From a virus: a stretch of 37,725 nt of DNA. The stretch's first letter is position 1, and every line of letters starts with the position of its first letter. This document shows positions 29,733 to 37,122 of this stretch, one piece after another. A program made the position numbers and the translations under genes. The notes beneath the pieces were generated by a model. That model made no database searches and was not told the DNA's origin. It saw only the letters and a program-made list of their open reading frames with translations. The stretch is from positions 1 to 37,725 of the IMG/VR virus record IMGVR_UViG_3300037170_000294; one strand, written 5' to 3'.

Positions 29733-31754
29733 TCACACCTCATATCTATATCTATCTTGTTGTTCTCTTTGTTTGCTTGCATTCCAGCCTGAAATCTTCT
29801 GCATATAACCGGTAACTCTATCATATGATTCTATTTCTTTACTTCCACAAGCATAACATTCTGTTTGAATTCCAGCCATTCGAGTGTTACAACTAAAACA
29901 ATGAGTATAAGCAGAAGTATATGTGAAAAAACTACATTTACTATTCATTATTTTTTTAGTTAAACTCAAAAGACCTTCGGGACTTGAACGTTCTTCCCCT
30001 AACCACCCATGCATAATCGCACCTGCACCCGTATAAGGATGAAATTGTGATTCAATCTTTATTCTTTGAGGTAATAAAATATCCGAGCTAACAGGGACAT
30101 GACTGGAATTAGTATAATAAGCTGAATCTTTATCCCCATTTATAATAGCCTGTTTTGGGTAATATTTTAAATCAGAAAGAGCAAAATCTCTAGCCGCAGA
30201 TTCTGCTGGAGTTTGGAAAACACCCCAACGATAATTTGTTTCCTCCCTTAAATCTTTTACTCGATCATTCATTGCTTGTAAAATAATTTTTGTAGTAGAT
30301 TGTCCATCCTTAGAAATAACCCCATCCTCAATTCCCATTGCTAATAAAGTTTCATGCATTCCGACAAATCCAAAAGCAAGTGAAGTCGTATCAATTCTAT
30401 AATAAGTTTCTCCTTCCTTATTTTTTTGAAATAAAAATGGCAAAAGATTCTTTTTATTTAACAAGGCTTCAACCCTTTCTCTCCTTAACAAAAGATATTC
30501 CTCTACTATATTCATTATTTGTTCTAATTCTTCTAAAAATTCTGATAAATCACTTGTTTTGTATGCAAGCCGCGGAAGATTAATAGTCGAATATGCAAGA
30601 TTTCCTGTTCTTAATGTATCCTTTTCCCAGTCTCCAGTAAAATTAGACCCTAAAGAAGTACGACAACCCATAGTTGAGCTTGTAACCCCATTATAACCAG
30701 TTTCTTGATTGATAAAATAGGGGACTGAAAATTTTGAAGAAAGCTGATGTACTTTTAACCAATCTTCATCGAATTCTTTTTTAATATATTCATTTCTTAG
30801 ATTGTATAAAGAATTAGGAAAAATATGAGCCTTACCTAAAAAATCTCCTTCATTCATCACTTCAGTAAAAGCTCTTTGTAATTGCCTACTTTCTTCTTCA
30901 AATTCTTCATAAACTCCAACTCTCTTTCCATTAGGACCATAAGCATCATAATCTTTTAAAAAATTAGGGACACCCATTTCAATTCCAACAGAACCAAAAA
31001 TAGTTTGCGAACCACGATCTACATATGCATTATTCATATTATATATAAACATCTGCATTCCTTGTTTTATTTCATTATATTTTAAACCTCGGGCAAAAGG
31101 AGCTAAAAATACATTCATTAAAGGAAGGCCCTGCCCGCCACTTAAATTTTGTTGTTGAGATAATAAAACTTCTCCAAGTTGATTCACCAATGTCATTAAA
31201 TTTTTAGCAGGACCTGCTACCGAAGAATGTTTCCCTGTTCCATCAATTTTAAGTCCTTCTTTAATAAACCAACGAGCGTCTGCCTGCATACAATTTCCAG
31301 GCCTCGTAGCAAAATAATCTAAATCATGAAGTCGAATATCCCCTTTATTATGAGCTAATGCAATATCAGAAGGGAGTTTATTTAAGGCATATTGTTTTAA
31401 AGCAGAATCCGCAACAAATTTTTCAACAGTTCGAGGAGCTCTTAATAAATTTGCATTATCATTTACATGGTTATTAATTAAATAATCAATCTCAATTGTG
31501 GGAATTCCTACTCTTTCTGATTCTCGTGCCGCCTTGACATCTCCTCTCATATATAATTGGGCGTTCATCAAAACTCTTATTTGTGACGTAGTTGTTAATT
31601 GGTCTTTATTTTTCTTCACTTGTAGCTCAATTGACCTTGCAATCATCATTGCTTCTGGTTCTTGTATATCAGTTTCTTTTAATAAAGAATTGATAATTTT
31701 ACGTTTCTTAAAAACTTCACAATTATCATGGCTTGTTTGTACTTGTAGTATCAT
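29733..31754 (-). CDS. nrdD: Anaerobic (class III) ribonucleoside-triphosphate reductase
   Basis: This 673-residue glycyl-radical enzyme makes dNTPs from NTPs without oxygen. Residues 10-95 form an ATP-cone regulatory domain ('FKKRKIINSLLKET'). The barrel includes 'SSVAGPAKNLMTLVNQLGEV' and 'NQETGYNGVTSSTMGCRTSL'. The C-terminal zinc site is 'HCFSCNTRMAG' plus 'ECYACGS', and the radical loop 'DRVTGYMQKISGWN' places the radical on Gly649. All parts are present, so the enzyme should be functional given an activase; no nrdG is in the window. It overlaps a GIY-YIG gene upstream by 4 bases. It implies an anaerobic host and viral control of DNA precursor supply. Confidence 0.95.
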   Translation of the reverse strand: MILQVQTSHDNCEVFKKRKIINSLLKETDIQEPEAMMIARSIELQVKKNKDQLTTTSQIRVLMNAQLYMRGDVKAARESERVGIPTIEIDYLINNHVNDNANLLRAPRTVEKFVADSALKQYALNKLPSDIALAHNKGDIRLHDLDYFATRPGNCMQADARWFIKEGLKIDGTGKHSSVAGPAKNLMTLVNQLGEVLLSQQQNLSGGQGLPLMNVFLAPFARGLKYNEIKQGMQMFIYNMNNAYVDRGSQTIFGSVGIEMGVPNFLKDYDAYGPNGKRVGVYEEFEEESRQLQRAFTEVMNEGDFLGKAHIFPNSLYNLRNEYIKKEFDEDWLKVHQLSSKFSVPYFINQETGYNGVTSSTMGCRTSLGSNFTGDWEKDTLRTGNLAYSTINLPRLAYKTSDLSEFLEELEQIMNIVEEYLLLRRERVEALLNKKNLLPFLFQKNKEGETYYRIDTTSLAFGFVGMHETLLAMGIEDGVISKDGQSTTKIILQAMNDRVKDLREETNYRWGVFQTPAESAARDFALSDLKYYPKQAIINGDKDSAYYTNSSHVPVSSDILLPQRIKIESQFHPYTGAGAIMHGWLGEERSSPEGLLSLTKKIMNSKCSFFTYTSAYTHCFSCNTRMAGIQTECYACGSKEIESYDRVTGYMQKISGWNASKQREQQDRYRYEV

Positions 31755-32614
31755 TTAAGAACCTCTTTAAATTCTCTTTCTGTTATTTCAAAAATTATAG
31801 TACAACTTAACGGATCTAAATAAACTCCAAATTTTTTTCTTTTTTTGTTATAAGTGGGGAGAATCAATTGCCAAACCTTAGAAAAAGGATTTCGTTTTCC
31901 TTTAAGTATTTCTTTTTTACAATATAAAACAGCTCCAGGAAAACCAAAAAGCCCACTTCCTTTTTTGAATTCAAAATTTTTTCTTATCCGAGTTCCTGAA
32001 TTTTTTAACCGAGATAAAATTGGACCAGGACTATTACATCCTTCTATCTCGGCAATTTTAATTGTCGACATACCATTTTCATATAAGTCAATAATCCTTT
32101 GATCATTCAATTGTTGATAATTCGGATTTTTCTCCCCTTTTTTAGTCTCACTTAATTTTTTAAGAGTTTCACTAGAATGAATTCTCCCTTTTAGACTTTC
32201 TCCTATTTTTTTTCTATGTTCCTTAGATAAAGTTTTCCCTTCGTGAGCTTTGCTCAATTTTTTTTTGGTTAATTCAGAATGAGTAAAATTTAATCCTCCC
32301 GATTGCAAATTATATCCATTAGGAGCTACACTATTATATAACAAAATATATTCTTTTTCCATTAAATTTAAGTCTTCTATGTTATTAGAAGTATCAAGAA
32401 TAACCCAATCAAAGTTTTCACATCCATATTTACGAAGAGAATTGGCAAAGTATGTATCAATTTTTTCATACTTTGCTTTATTTTGGTGTTGAATTTGTCT
32501 CTTTTTTAACGTTTGAGTTGTTTGCCCTATATAACGCTTACCATTAATTTTATTAATTGCACAATAAATAATTCCATCAATATTTTTTTTATTTGGTTGT
32601 ACATTTATCATCAT
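31751..32614 (-). CDS. GIY-YIG homing endonuclease with NUMOD and AP2-like domains
   Basis: The 287-residue product starts at ATGATG (32614/32611). The nuclease domain holds 'GIIYCAINKINGKRYIGQTT' with the two GIY-YIG halves, the Arg-bearing 'NSLRKYGCENFDW', and Glu in 'LMEKEYI'. Then come NUMOD3 repeats ('HSELTKKKLSKAHEGK', 'LSKEHRKKIGESLKGR', 'HSSETLKKLSETKKGE'), an HTH segment and an AP2-like C-terminus ('GLFGFPGAVLY', 'KKFGVYLDPLSC'). It is a paralogue of the enzyme at 9606-10271. Its stop overlaps the nrdD start (ATGA). GIY-YIG elements are known in phage nrdD (I-TevII of T4), so the site choice fits. Confidence 0.88.
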   Translation of the reverse strand: MMINVQPNKKNIDGIIYCAINKINGKRYIGQTTQTLKKRQIQHQNKAKYEKIDTYFANSLRKYGCENFDWVILDTSNNIEDLNLMEKEYILLYNSVAPNGYNLQSGGLNFTHSELTKKKLSKAHEGKTLSKEHRKKIGESLKGRIHSSETLKKLSETKKGEKNPNYQQLNDQRIIDLYENGMSTIKIAEIEGCNSPGPILSRLKNSGTRIRKNFEFKKGSGLFGFPGAVLYCKKEILKGKRNPFSKVWQLILPTYNKKRKKFGVYLDPLSCTIIFEITEREFKEVLK

Positions 32615-32765
32615 TTATTTCCTCTTCCAAAAGTTTACATATTTGTTCTAATTTTTTATTTACTGTGGGGTCTAGTTCCCCAGTTACTTTTTCTCTCTCT
32701 TCCAACCGAGCAATGTCGATGAAAAGCCTAGCTATCGTTTCCATCCGGCTCAACATTCTTTTCAT
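32589..32765 (-). CDS. Small helical protein (58 aa)
   Basis: ATG at 32765 overlaps the stop of the HExxH gene upstream (ATGA), and the 3' end overlaps the GIY-YIG start by 26 bases. The product is helical (MKRMLSRMETIARLFIDIAR, then 'KKLEQICKLLEEEIN'). Overlaps on both sides argue that it is real; function unknown. Confidence 0.5.
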   Translation of the reverse strand: MKRMLSRMETIARLFIDIARLEEREKVTGELDPTVNKKLEQICKLLEEEINDDKCTTK

Positions 32766-33103
32766 TCGTGTTCCTCATATATTTTTTTCTCAATATTTTT
32801 TCTTAGTGCCCGTTCAATTTCTTGAAATTTTTTATGTTTATGACTATTTCCTTTATAATTAGGATACTCTTCATAAAAACGATGTTCAGCAATTTCATGA
32901 CAGATCAGATCAATTAAAGCATAACGGATAAGAGAAGGCTTATTGGCTTTAATTACCATAACAACTTTACCAGGTTCTATTTCTGATATTTTATTTGGAT
33001 GAATAATTGCAGTAGGAAAATCATGATGTTCATGTTCAATAATAATTTTATAATCATCTAAAATATCAAACCAATTTTTAAGTTTTTTTAATTGAGTTTG
33101 CAA
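32762..33103 (-). CDS. HExxH metalloprotease-like protein (SprT/minigluzincin type)
   Basis: The 113-residue product begins at a TTG (33103) 3 bases after the preceding stop, with AGGGTG 6 bases upstream; no in-frame ATG gives a full fold. The core 'LIDLICHEIAEHRFYEE' contains HExxH preceded by a hydrophobic helix, and a further His in 'NSHKHKKFQEIE' could complete a zinc site. The short length and layout suggest a SprT-like or minigluzincin protein. Whether it is an active peptidase is not visible. Confidence 0.6.
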   Translation of the reverse strand: MQTQLKKLKNWFDILDDYKIIIEHEHHDFPTAIIHPNKISEIEPGKVVMVIKANKPSLIRYALIDLICHEIAEHRFYEEYPNYKGNSHKHKKFQEIERALRKNIEKKIYEEHE

Positions 33104-33106
33104 TTT

Positions 33107-33259
33107 TTACACCCTATCAAAGCTAAAAAAGACATCTCCTTCCTTCCAATATTCAGGATTAAATACCACATTTGTCATTTCATTTGGATGTTCCATATCA
33201 TTGTAAGGCAATGAAACAGCCCATTCTTTTATTGCTATATCTAATTTATTTTGATACAT
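33107..33259 (-). CDS. Small hypothetical protein (50 aa)
   Basis: ATG at 33259 (MYQNKLDIAIKEWAVSLPYN) with stop 3 bases before the TTG of the HExxH gene. Its last codons (FDRV) include the AGGGTG that serves that start. It fills an otherwise empty space in a tight operon. Function unknown. Confidence 0.5.
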   Translation of the reverse strand: MYQNKLDIAIKEWAVSLPYNDMEHPNEMTNVVFNPEYWKEGDVFFSFDRV

Positions 33260-33276
33260 TATAAACACCCTTTATT

Positions 33277-33591
33277 TTATTCTTTATTCTCTTTGATTAA
33301 TTTTATTACTTCCTCTGGCTCTTGAGCTTGTACCTGATTTAAAGCCATATACTGACGCGCAGCTTCTTCTGCCGCTGCACTTTGCGCTGTAAACCACATC
33401 ACAGTTTCTAGTGCATCTCTTTCAGCTAAAATTTCTAATCTCGCTCTATCCATAAGAAACATATGTCTCATTACTTGTAAATGATCTTTTGTCAAGCTAG
33501 CGTCCCATGACTCTTCGTTGTTAAAAGTAATCAGCATTTGACGCGTATCTGTCCTTTTAAAGGTCCAAAATTCCACATCTTTAACACCCAC
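33277..33591 (-). CDS. Hypothetical helical protein (at least 104 aa), start uncertain
   Basis: Conventional start GTG at 33591 (MGVKDVEFWTFKRTDTRQ). The frame is open upstream for about 12 more codons ('IIIEDWVVSNFFKVYFV') to just behind an AGGAGG site, but no ATG, GTG or TTG is found there. The body has an amphipathic helix rich in Ala/Glu ('WFTAQSAAAEEAARQYMALN'). The beginning looks like a small beta domain that would be cut by the GTG start. Unknown function. Confidence 0.5.
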   Translation of the reverse strand: MGVKDVEFWTFKRTDTRQMLITFNNEESWDASLTKDHLQVMRHMFLMDRARLEILAERDALETVMWFTAQSAAAEEAARQYMALNQVQAQEPEEVIKLIKENKE

Positions 33592-33644
33592 GAAGTATAC
33601 CTTGAAAAAATTACTTACTACCCAGTCCTCGATTATAATCCCTC

Positions 33645-33884
33645 CTACCCTTCATTCCTGTCCCTATAAGCCGCTTCAGACATCTTTTTGCGCGTTTCCG
33701 CTGAAGCTTTATAACCTTTCTTCCGTCCTACAGAAGGTTTTTCTATCTCATGTTCATCAAATAGGAGGGAGATAGTAGTTATTGAATACCCGCAGATATC
33801 ACGCATATCTCGAAAGCTTTTGCCTTCAGCTACCCATTGTTCTAATTGTTCCTTATCTGGTTTCCATTTTTGCATCTCAATCAC
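33645..33884 (-). CDS. Small HTH protein with NUMOD3-like tail
   Basis: A 79-residue product starting at GTG 33884 (GTGA overlap) or ATG 33875. Residues 8-55 form a helix-turn-helix ('SFRDMRDICGYSITTISLLF'), followed by 'KASAETRKKMSEAAYR', which matches the NUMOD3 DNA-binding motif of homing endonucleases. No nuclease domain is present, so it may be a stand-alone regulator or the C-terminal piece of a decayed endonuclease. Confidence 0.55.
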   Translation of the reverse strand: MIEMQKWKPDKEQLEQWVAEGKSFRDMRDICGYSITTISLLFDEHEIEKPSVGRKKGYKASAETRKKMSEAAYRDRNEG

Positions 33885-34297
33885 TCAATTGTAATTTCTT
33901 TTATCTCAGAATAATCATAATTATTTATAAAATCAGTAACACTAGAATTAAATAAAACTACTTTTTCTTTCCTATTGAAATAAATTTTAACACATTTAGT
34001 GATCCAGAACCCATCAACCCTGATATTAAATGGATTTCGTGTGAAATTGATTATAATATTTCCATCTTCATTCTCTCTAACCATAACCCCAGATTGATTA
34101 AAATGTTCCAAAGCTTCGAAAAATTCATTCAGCACTGGATTATCAAATTCTAAAAATTCAACCTTATTTATTAATCTATTATTTCTATTATAATTCTCAA
34201 ATACTATTTTATTTCTTCTTAAAATAAAATTTTCAATCTTTTTAAAAAATTCTTTTATCAATTCAACACCCTCTTTTTGGTAAATAACATTGTCCAT
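33881..34297 (-). CDS. Hypothetical protein (138 aa)
   Basis: Lys/Asn/Phe-rich, alternating helices and strands ('FFEALEHFNQSGVMVREN', 'VDGFWITKCVKIYFNRKEK'), no membrane segment or metal motif. The ATG lies 35 bases inside the end of the HNH gene upstream, and it overlaps the HTH gene downstream. No family recognised. Confidence 0.5.
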   Translation of the reverse strand: MDNVIYQKEGVELIKEFFKKIENFILRRNKIVFENYNRNNRLINKVEFLEFDNPVLNEFFEALEHFNQSGVMVRENEDGNIIINFTRNPFNIRVDGFWITKCVKIYFNRKEKVVLFNSSVTDFINNYDYSEIKEITIE

Positions 34298-34829
34298 TAA
34301 ACCAAATCATGATGTAATTTGTTAAATATTCTTCCCAATAATCACGATTATTATTAAATTTTGCATTCCATTTTTTAGAAACTGCAATAAATAAATTAGG
34401 AGCACAATTGAACTGTTTTAACTCACAACAAGAATCTTTATCATAAGAAATATGATGAACATCTAATCTTCTACCATTCTCTTTTTCGGTAATTCCCGAT
34501 ATTCCACATCTCCTATTCCAAAAATCACGGCAGCGTTCTTTGAACTCCTCTGTCCAAAGTTCACAATAAGGTTCTTTAGAAATACCGCCTTTCCAAGATG
34601 GATGTTTTCTCCCTCTTACTCGATAATGAGGGGAAAAAGCTCTCTCGTTTGGATCAATACCTTTCTCTCTCAACCGAGAAACAATAACTGGTCTAGAAAC
34701 ATTACACATCTTAGATATTGATGTTGCACTCATCCCTTCATTATATAAAGTAATAAAATCAATATCAATCTTTTTTCTATTAATCCCCTTTTTATTATAA
34801 TCTCCATTCTTTTTTATTTTAATCTCCAT
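34263..34829 (-). CDS. HNH endonuclease part of a split HTH-HNH gene
   Basis: A 188-residue product with an N-terminal HTH ('DFITLYNEGMSATSISKMCN') and an HNH domain: 'FKERCRDFWNRRCGISG', then 'RLDVHHISYDKDSCCEL' and a final helix with Asn. Its first ten residues (MEIKIKKNGD) repeat the last residues of the preceding ORF, because a 22-base tandem duplication spans the junction. The HTH here would be the fourth repeat of the upstream three-HTH ORF, so both ORFs were probably one gene until the duplication shifted the frame. Likely a homing-type nuclease, now made as two polypeptides or inactive. Confidence 0.75.
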   Translation of the reverse strand: MEIKIKKNGDYNKKGINRKKIDIDFITLYNEGMSATSISKMCNVSRPVIVSRLREKGIDPNERAFSPHYRVRGRKHPSWKGGISKEPYCELWTEEFKERCRDFWNRRCGISGITEKENGRRLDVHHISYDKDSCCELKQFNCAPNLFIAVSKKWNAKFNNNRDYWEEYLTNYIMIWFNGQCYLPKRGC

Positions 34830-34844
34830 TCTTTTTTATTTTAA
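34801..34844. repeat. Perfect 22-base tandem duplication at a gene junction
   Basis: Two identical 22-base units (34801-34822 and 34823-34844). On the coding strand each reads TTAAAATAAAAAAGAATGGA followed by GA. Because 22 is not a multiple of three, the extra copy shifts the frame between the three-HTH ORF and the HTH-HNH ORF. Confidence 0.92.
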
Positions 34845-35274
34845 TATTGTGAGTGTGTAATATATTTAAAATAGTCGCACTATGGACATGATATTGTTTT
34901 GCTAATTCTCTACTACTTAATCCACTTTCATACTTATCACAGATTTCTTTCTCTTTATTAATTAACTTTCTTCCATTATTCTTAACATCTATTTTATTTT
35001 TATGTAGAACCTCAGATATCGTAGAAGAACTACAAAAATATTCACTTGAAAGAGAAACAGTAGTTTCTCCATTTAAATATTTTAAACAAATTTCTTCTTC
35101 TGGTAAAAATAATTTCTTCCCTCTTTGACGTGGTTGAATATTCCATTTTTCTAAAATCCGCCGAATTGTCCAAGACGAACATCTATATTCATCCCCTAAT
35201 TTTTCTATTGAAAATCCATTTTCATATTTCGAACAAATTCGTCTCTCTTGTTCATCTATAAAATTTCTAACCAT
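34819..35274 (-). CDS. Three tandem HTH repeats, N-terminal part of split HNH gene
   Basis: The 151-residue product consists of three repeats of about 47 residues, each with the pattern 'E..IC.KY..G.S...L...Y.CSS.TI..IL....I' followed by a basic linker ('PRQRGKK', 'KNNGRKL', 'KIKKNGD'). This is the resolvase/HTH_23-like array used for site recognition. The ORF stops within the 22-base duplication and its 3' end overlaps the HNH part by 11 bases. Removing one repeat unit would join the two into a protein of about 330 residues with four HTH and one HNH domain. Confidence 0.75.
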   Translation of the reverse strand: MVRNFIDEQERRICSKYENGFSIEKLGDEYRCSSWTIRRILEKWNIQPRQRGKKLFLPEEEICLKYLNGETTVSLSSEYFCSSSTISEVLHKNKIDVKNNGRKLINKEKEICDKYESGLSSRELAKQYHVHSATILNILHTHNIKIKKNGD

Positions 35275-35284
35275 TCTATTTCAC

Positions 35285-35911
35285 CTAATTAAAAACCTGT
35301 TTTATTCTATTCGCATGCTTCCGCCCTATCCCTACAACAGTCATTAAATCTTTTTCTGTTGCTTTACATAATTCTCCGAACGTAAATTGTTTTAAAAGTG
35401 CACGTGCACGTTTCTCTCCAAGCATATGAATTCCCAGAAGACAAGAAATTTTATCATCATTTTTTTTCTTATTTTTTCTTTTTATTGCTTTTTGTGGTCT
35501 CTTTCCCCCTATTTTTCGAAAAAAACTATCTACATATCTTGAAAATTGAGATTCATTCTCGCATTGGACAATGGGGATCCCATAATAACATAGAGAATCT
35601 GTCTCTCCTCCAATAAAGCGATGAATTGTCATTCTTTTATGATAGCGATTTCTTCGAACATTCTCATAATTTCCTACTTTTATTATAATTGCGTGTTCAA
35701 AGTTTTCTTTCATTCCTTCTGCTTGATTTAACAATCGACCATCATCAATACTTGAAGATAGATCGAGGTCCTTTTTTCTTTCCACACACGCATTTTTGTC
35801 AGTATCTATAACATCTCCATAATCAAGCCGTCTGACTATCAAATCAGGAAAATATTTACGAAGAGCATTTTGAACGCTCTTAGGTTCTCTGTCATCTACT
35901 ATAATAGACAT
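35285..35911 (-). CDS. ERCC4 (XPF/Mus81/Hef-type) structure-specific nuclease
   Basis: I use the ATG at 35911 (MSIIVDDREP), which overlaps the previous stop (TAATG). The ERCC4 catalytic motifs are present: 'IIVDDREPKS', 'RRLDYGDVI', 'CVERKKDLDLSSSIDDGRLL' (ERKxxxD) and the Arg/Gln-rich helix that follows. Residues 155-208 are a tandem helix-hairpin-helix ('GIHMLGEKRARALLKQF', 'VVGIGRKHANRIKQVF'). The helicase part of Hef is absent; length of 208 fits the short archaeal XPF/viral form. These enzymes cut branched DNA such as flaps and forks during replication or repair. Adjacent to a LAGLIDADG gene and near the primase. Confidence 0.88.
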   Translation of the reverse strand: MSIIVDDREPKSVQNALRKYFPDLIVRRLDYGDVIDTDKNACVERKKDLDLSSSIDDGRLLNQAEGMKENFEHAIIIKVGNYENVRRNRYHKRMTIHRFIGGETDSLCYYGIPIVQCENESQFSRYVDSFFRKIGGKRPQKAIKRKNKKKNDDKISCLLGIHMLGEKRARALLKQFTFGELCKATEKDLMTVVGIGRKHANRIKQVFN

Positions 35912-36729
35912 TATTTTATCCTCTGACTTAAATGTTTCTTGCAAATTGTTGTTGTTCCTAAATCTAATAGTTTACCAATTTCTTGATAATTTAATCCTTT
36001 TCCTATTAAATTATCAATTATATTTTTCAATTTATTATCTTCTTTTTCTTCGAAATACTTTGCTTTATTCATAATATCTTCAATTCGTTTTTGTTTACGA
36101 ACTAAACAAGGGATCATTTTGTTTGGATATAATTTATCATAAAGTTCTTTCATATCTTTATAATGGGAATAGCTTTTAACAAAAATATAAGTAAAACCCC
36201 CCTTAGAATTAGGTTCTTTTTTATAAACATAATTTCCATTATAACCTAAAATTTTACTAACATTAATACAAATATTCTCTGTTCCAATTACTCTAAATAA
36301 AAAACTTGGTCTTTTCTCTTTTCTCCTTTCTTGAATATTGCCATCACTATCTAAAATTCCACGGATAGCATGAAATTCAAATTGTTTATCGATTTTTAAC
36401 CACTTTGCAGTATATTTTTTACAGCCTTTAATCATTCCATAATTTTCCAAATCTTTAACCATTTCTTTTGAATTCAAATCAAGATGAACAATGTTTGAAT
36501 GAGTTTGATTATGTCTTAAAAAAGAATAATTCCCATCGATTTCATCGATTAATCTTTTTAAAATATATTCATCTTCATCATCAAGATTTATTTGAATTCT
36601 ATATCCTTCTTTCGTCAAATGCCCATCACCTAAAATAAAAAAGGCAAAATAAACTTTTTCAGGGGTATTTAATTCTTTGAACCAGGAACGATTAAAATTA
36701 TTATGAGTCATACCAATACCCTCGGCCAT
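35911..36729 (-). CDS. LAGLIDADG homing endonuclease with C-terminal HTH
   Basis: The 272-residue product starts at ATG 36729 or ATG 36711. Two LAGLIDADG-type helices are visible, 'YFAFFILGDGHLTKEG' and 'HAIRGILDSDGNIQ', each ending in the catalytic acidic residue. A C-terminal HTH ('LNYQEIGKLLDLGTTTICKK') follows. No intein splice motifs are present, so it is free-standing. It is coupled to the ERCC4 nuclease gene (TAATG), suggesting insertion into the replication operon. Confidence 0.82.
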   Translation of the reverse strand: MAEGIGMTHNNFNRSWFKELNTPEKVYFAFFILGDGHLTKEGYRIQINLDDEDEYILKRLIDEIDGNYSFLRHNQTHSNIVHLDLNSKEMVKDLENYGMIKGCKKYTAKWLKIDKQFEFHAIRGILDSDGNIQERRKEKRPSFLFRVIGTENICINVSKILGYNGNYVYKKEPNSKGGFTYIFVKSYSHYKDMKELYDKLYPNKMIPCLVRKQKRIEDIMNKAKYFEEKEDNKLKNIIDNLIGKGLNYQEIGKLLDLGTTTICKKHLSQRIK

Positions 36730-36763
36730 TTATCTTTTTATAACCAAAATCTTCAGACTTCAT
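36701..36763 (-). CDS. Possible leaderless mini ORF (20 aa) ahead of LAGLIDADG gene
   Basis: ATG at 36763 (MKSEDFGYKKINGRGYWYDS) lies about 26 bases from the TATA element at 36784-36794, the spacing of a leaderless message. It overlaps the start of the LAGLIDADG gene. Could be a leader peptide or the cut-off start of a former gene; weak evidence. Confidence 0.25.
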   Translation of the reverse strand: MKSEDFGYKKINGRGYWYDS

Positions 36764-36783
36764 AGCAGAAGAAATATTCTTAG

Positions 36784-36794
36784 TTAATATATAA
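36784..36794 (-). promoter_or_regulatory. TATA element upstream of LAGLIDADG/ERCC4 unit
   Basis: TTATATATTAA on the - strand between the small DNA-binding-like gene and the LAGLIDADG gene. A start near 36763 would give a transcript reading the mini ORF, the homing nuclease and the ERCC4 nuclease. Confidence 0.45.
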
Positions 36795-36806
36795 CTTAAT
36801 ACACCG

Positions 36807-37088
36807 CTACAAATTATTGCCATTAGAACCTTCCAAATCTTTTTTAAAGAAACTAAACAATTTTTTGTGATTTAATCGATATTTGTATACCCCTTTATTT
36901 GTTTTTGTTCTTTTAAATAAATTATCTTTCATATAGTGACTCAAAGTTGAAGGATTAATTGAAAAACTTCTATTGATTAATTTTTTTTCAAAGAGGTGAG
37001 AACATATTTCTTTTGAAGTAGCCTCTTTACTAATATTAGTTAAGTAAAAAATACAATATTCCGTAATGTTTTTTTTATTTTTCTTCAT
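36807..37088 (-). CDS. Small winged-helix-like protein (93 aa)
   Basis: A very basic protein with a winged-helix arrangement: 'ITEYCIFYLTNISKEATSKE' (helix 1 to 2), 'INPSTLSHYMKDNLFKRTKT' (recognition helix) and 'NKGVYKYRL' (wing). It could be a DNA-binding regulator of the replication genes. It follows the primase gene by 34 bases. The regulator role is inferred from fold pattern and charge. Confidence 0.55.
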   Translation of the reverse strand: MKKNKKNITEYCIFYLTNISKEATSKEICSHLFEKKLINRSFSINPSTLSHYMKDNLFKRTKTNKGVYKYRLNHKKLFSFFKKDLEGSNGNNL

Positions 37089-37122
37089 AATTTTAGGTTC
37101 ACTATCAATAATTACATCCTCC

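Noticed and set aside
35911-36729. Intein in the ERCC4 nuclease
   Set aside because: The LAGLIDADG ORF has its own start and stop, no splice-junction motifs, and the nuclease is complete without it.
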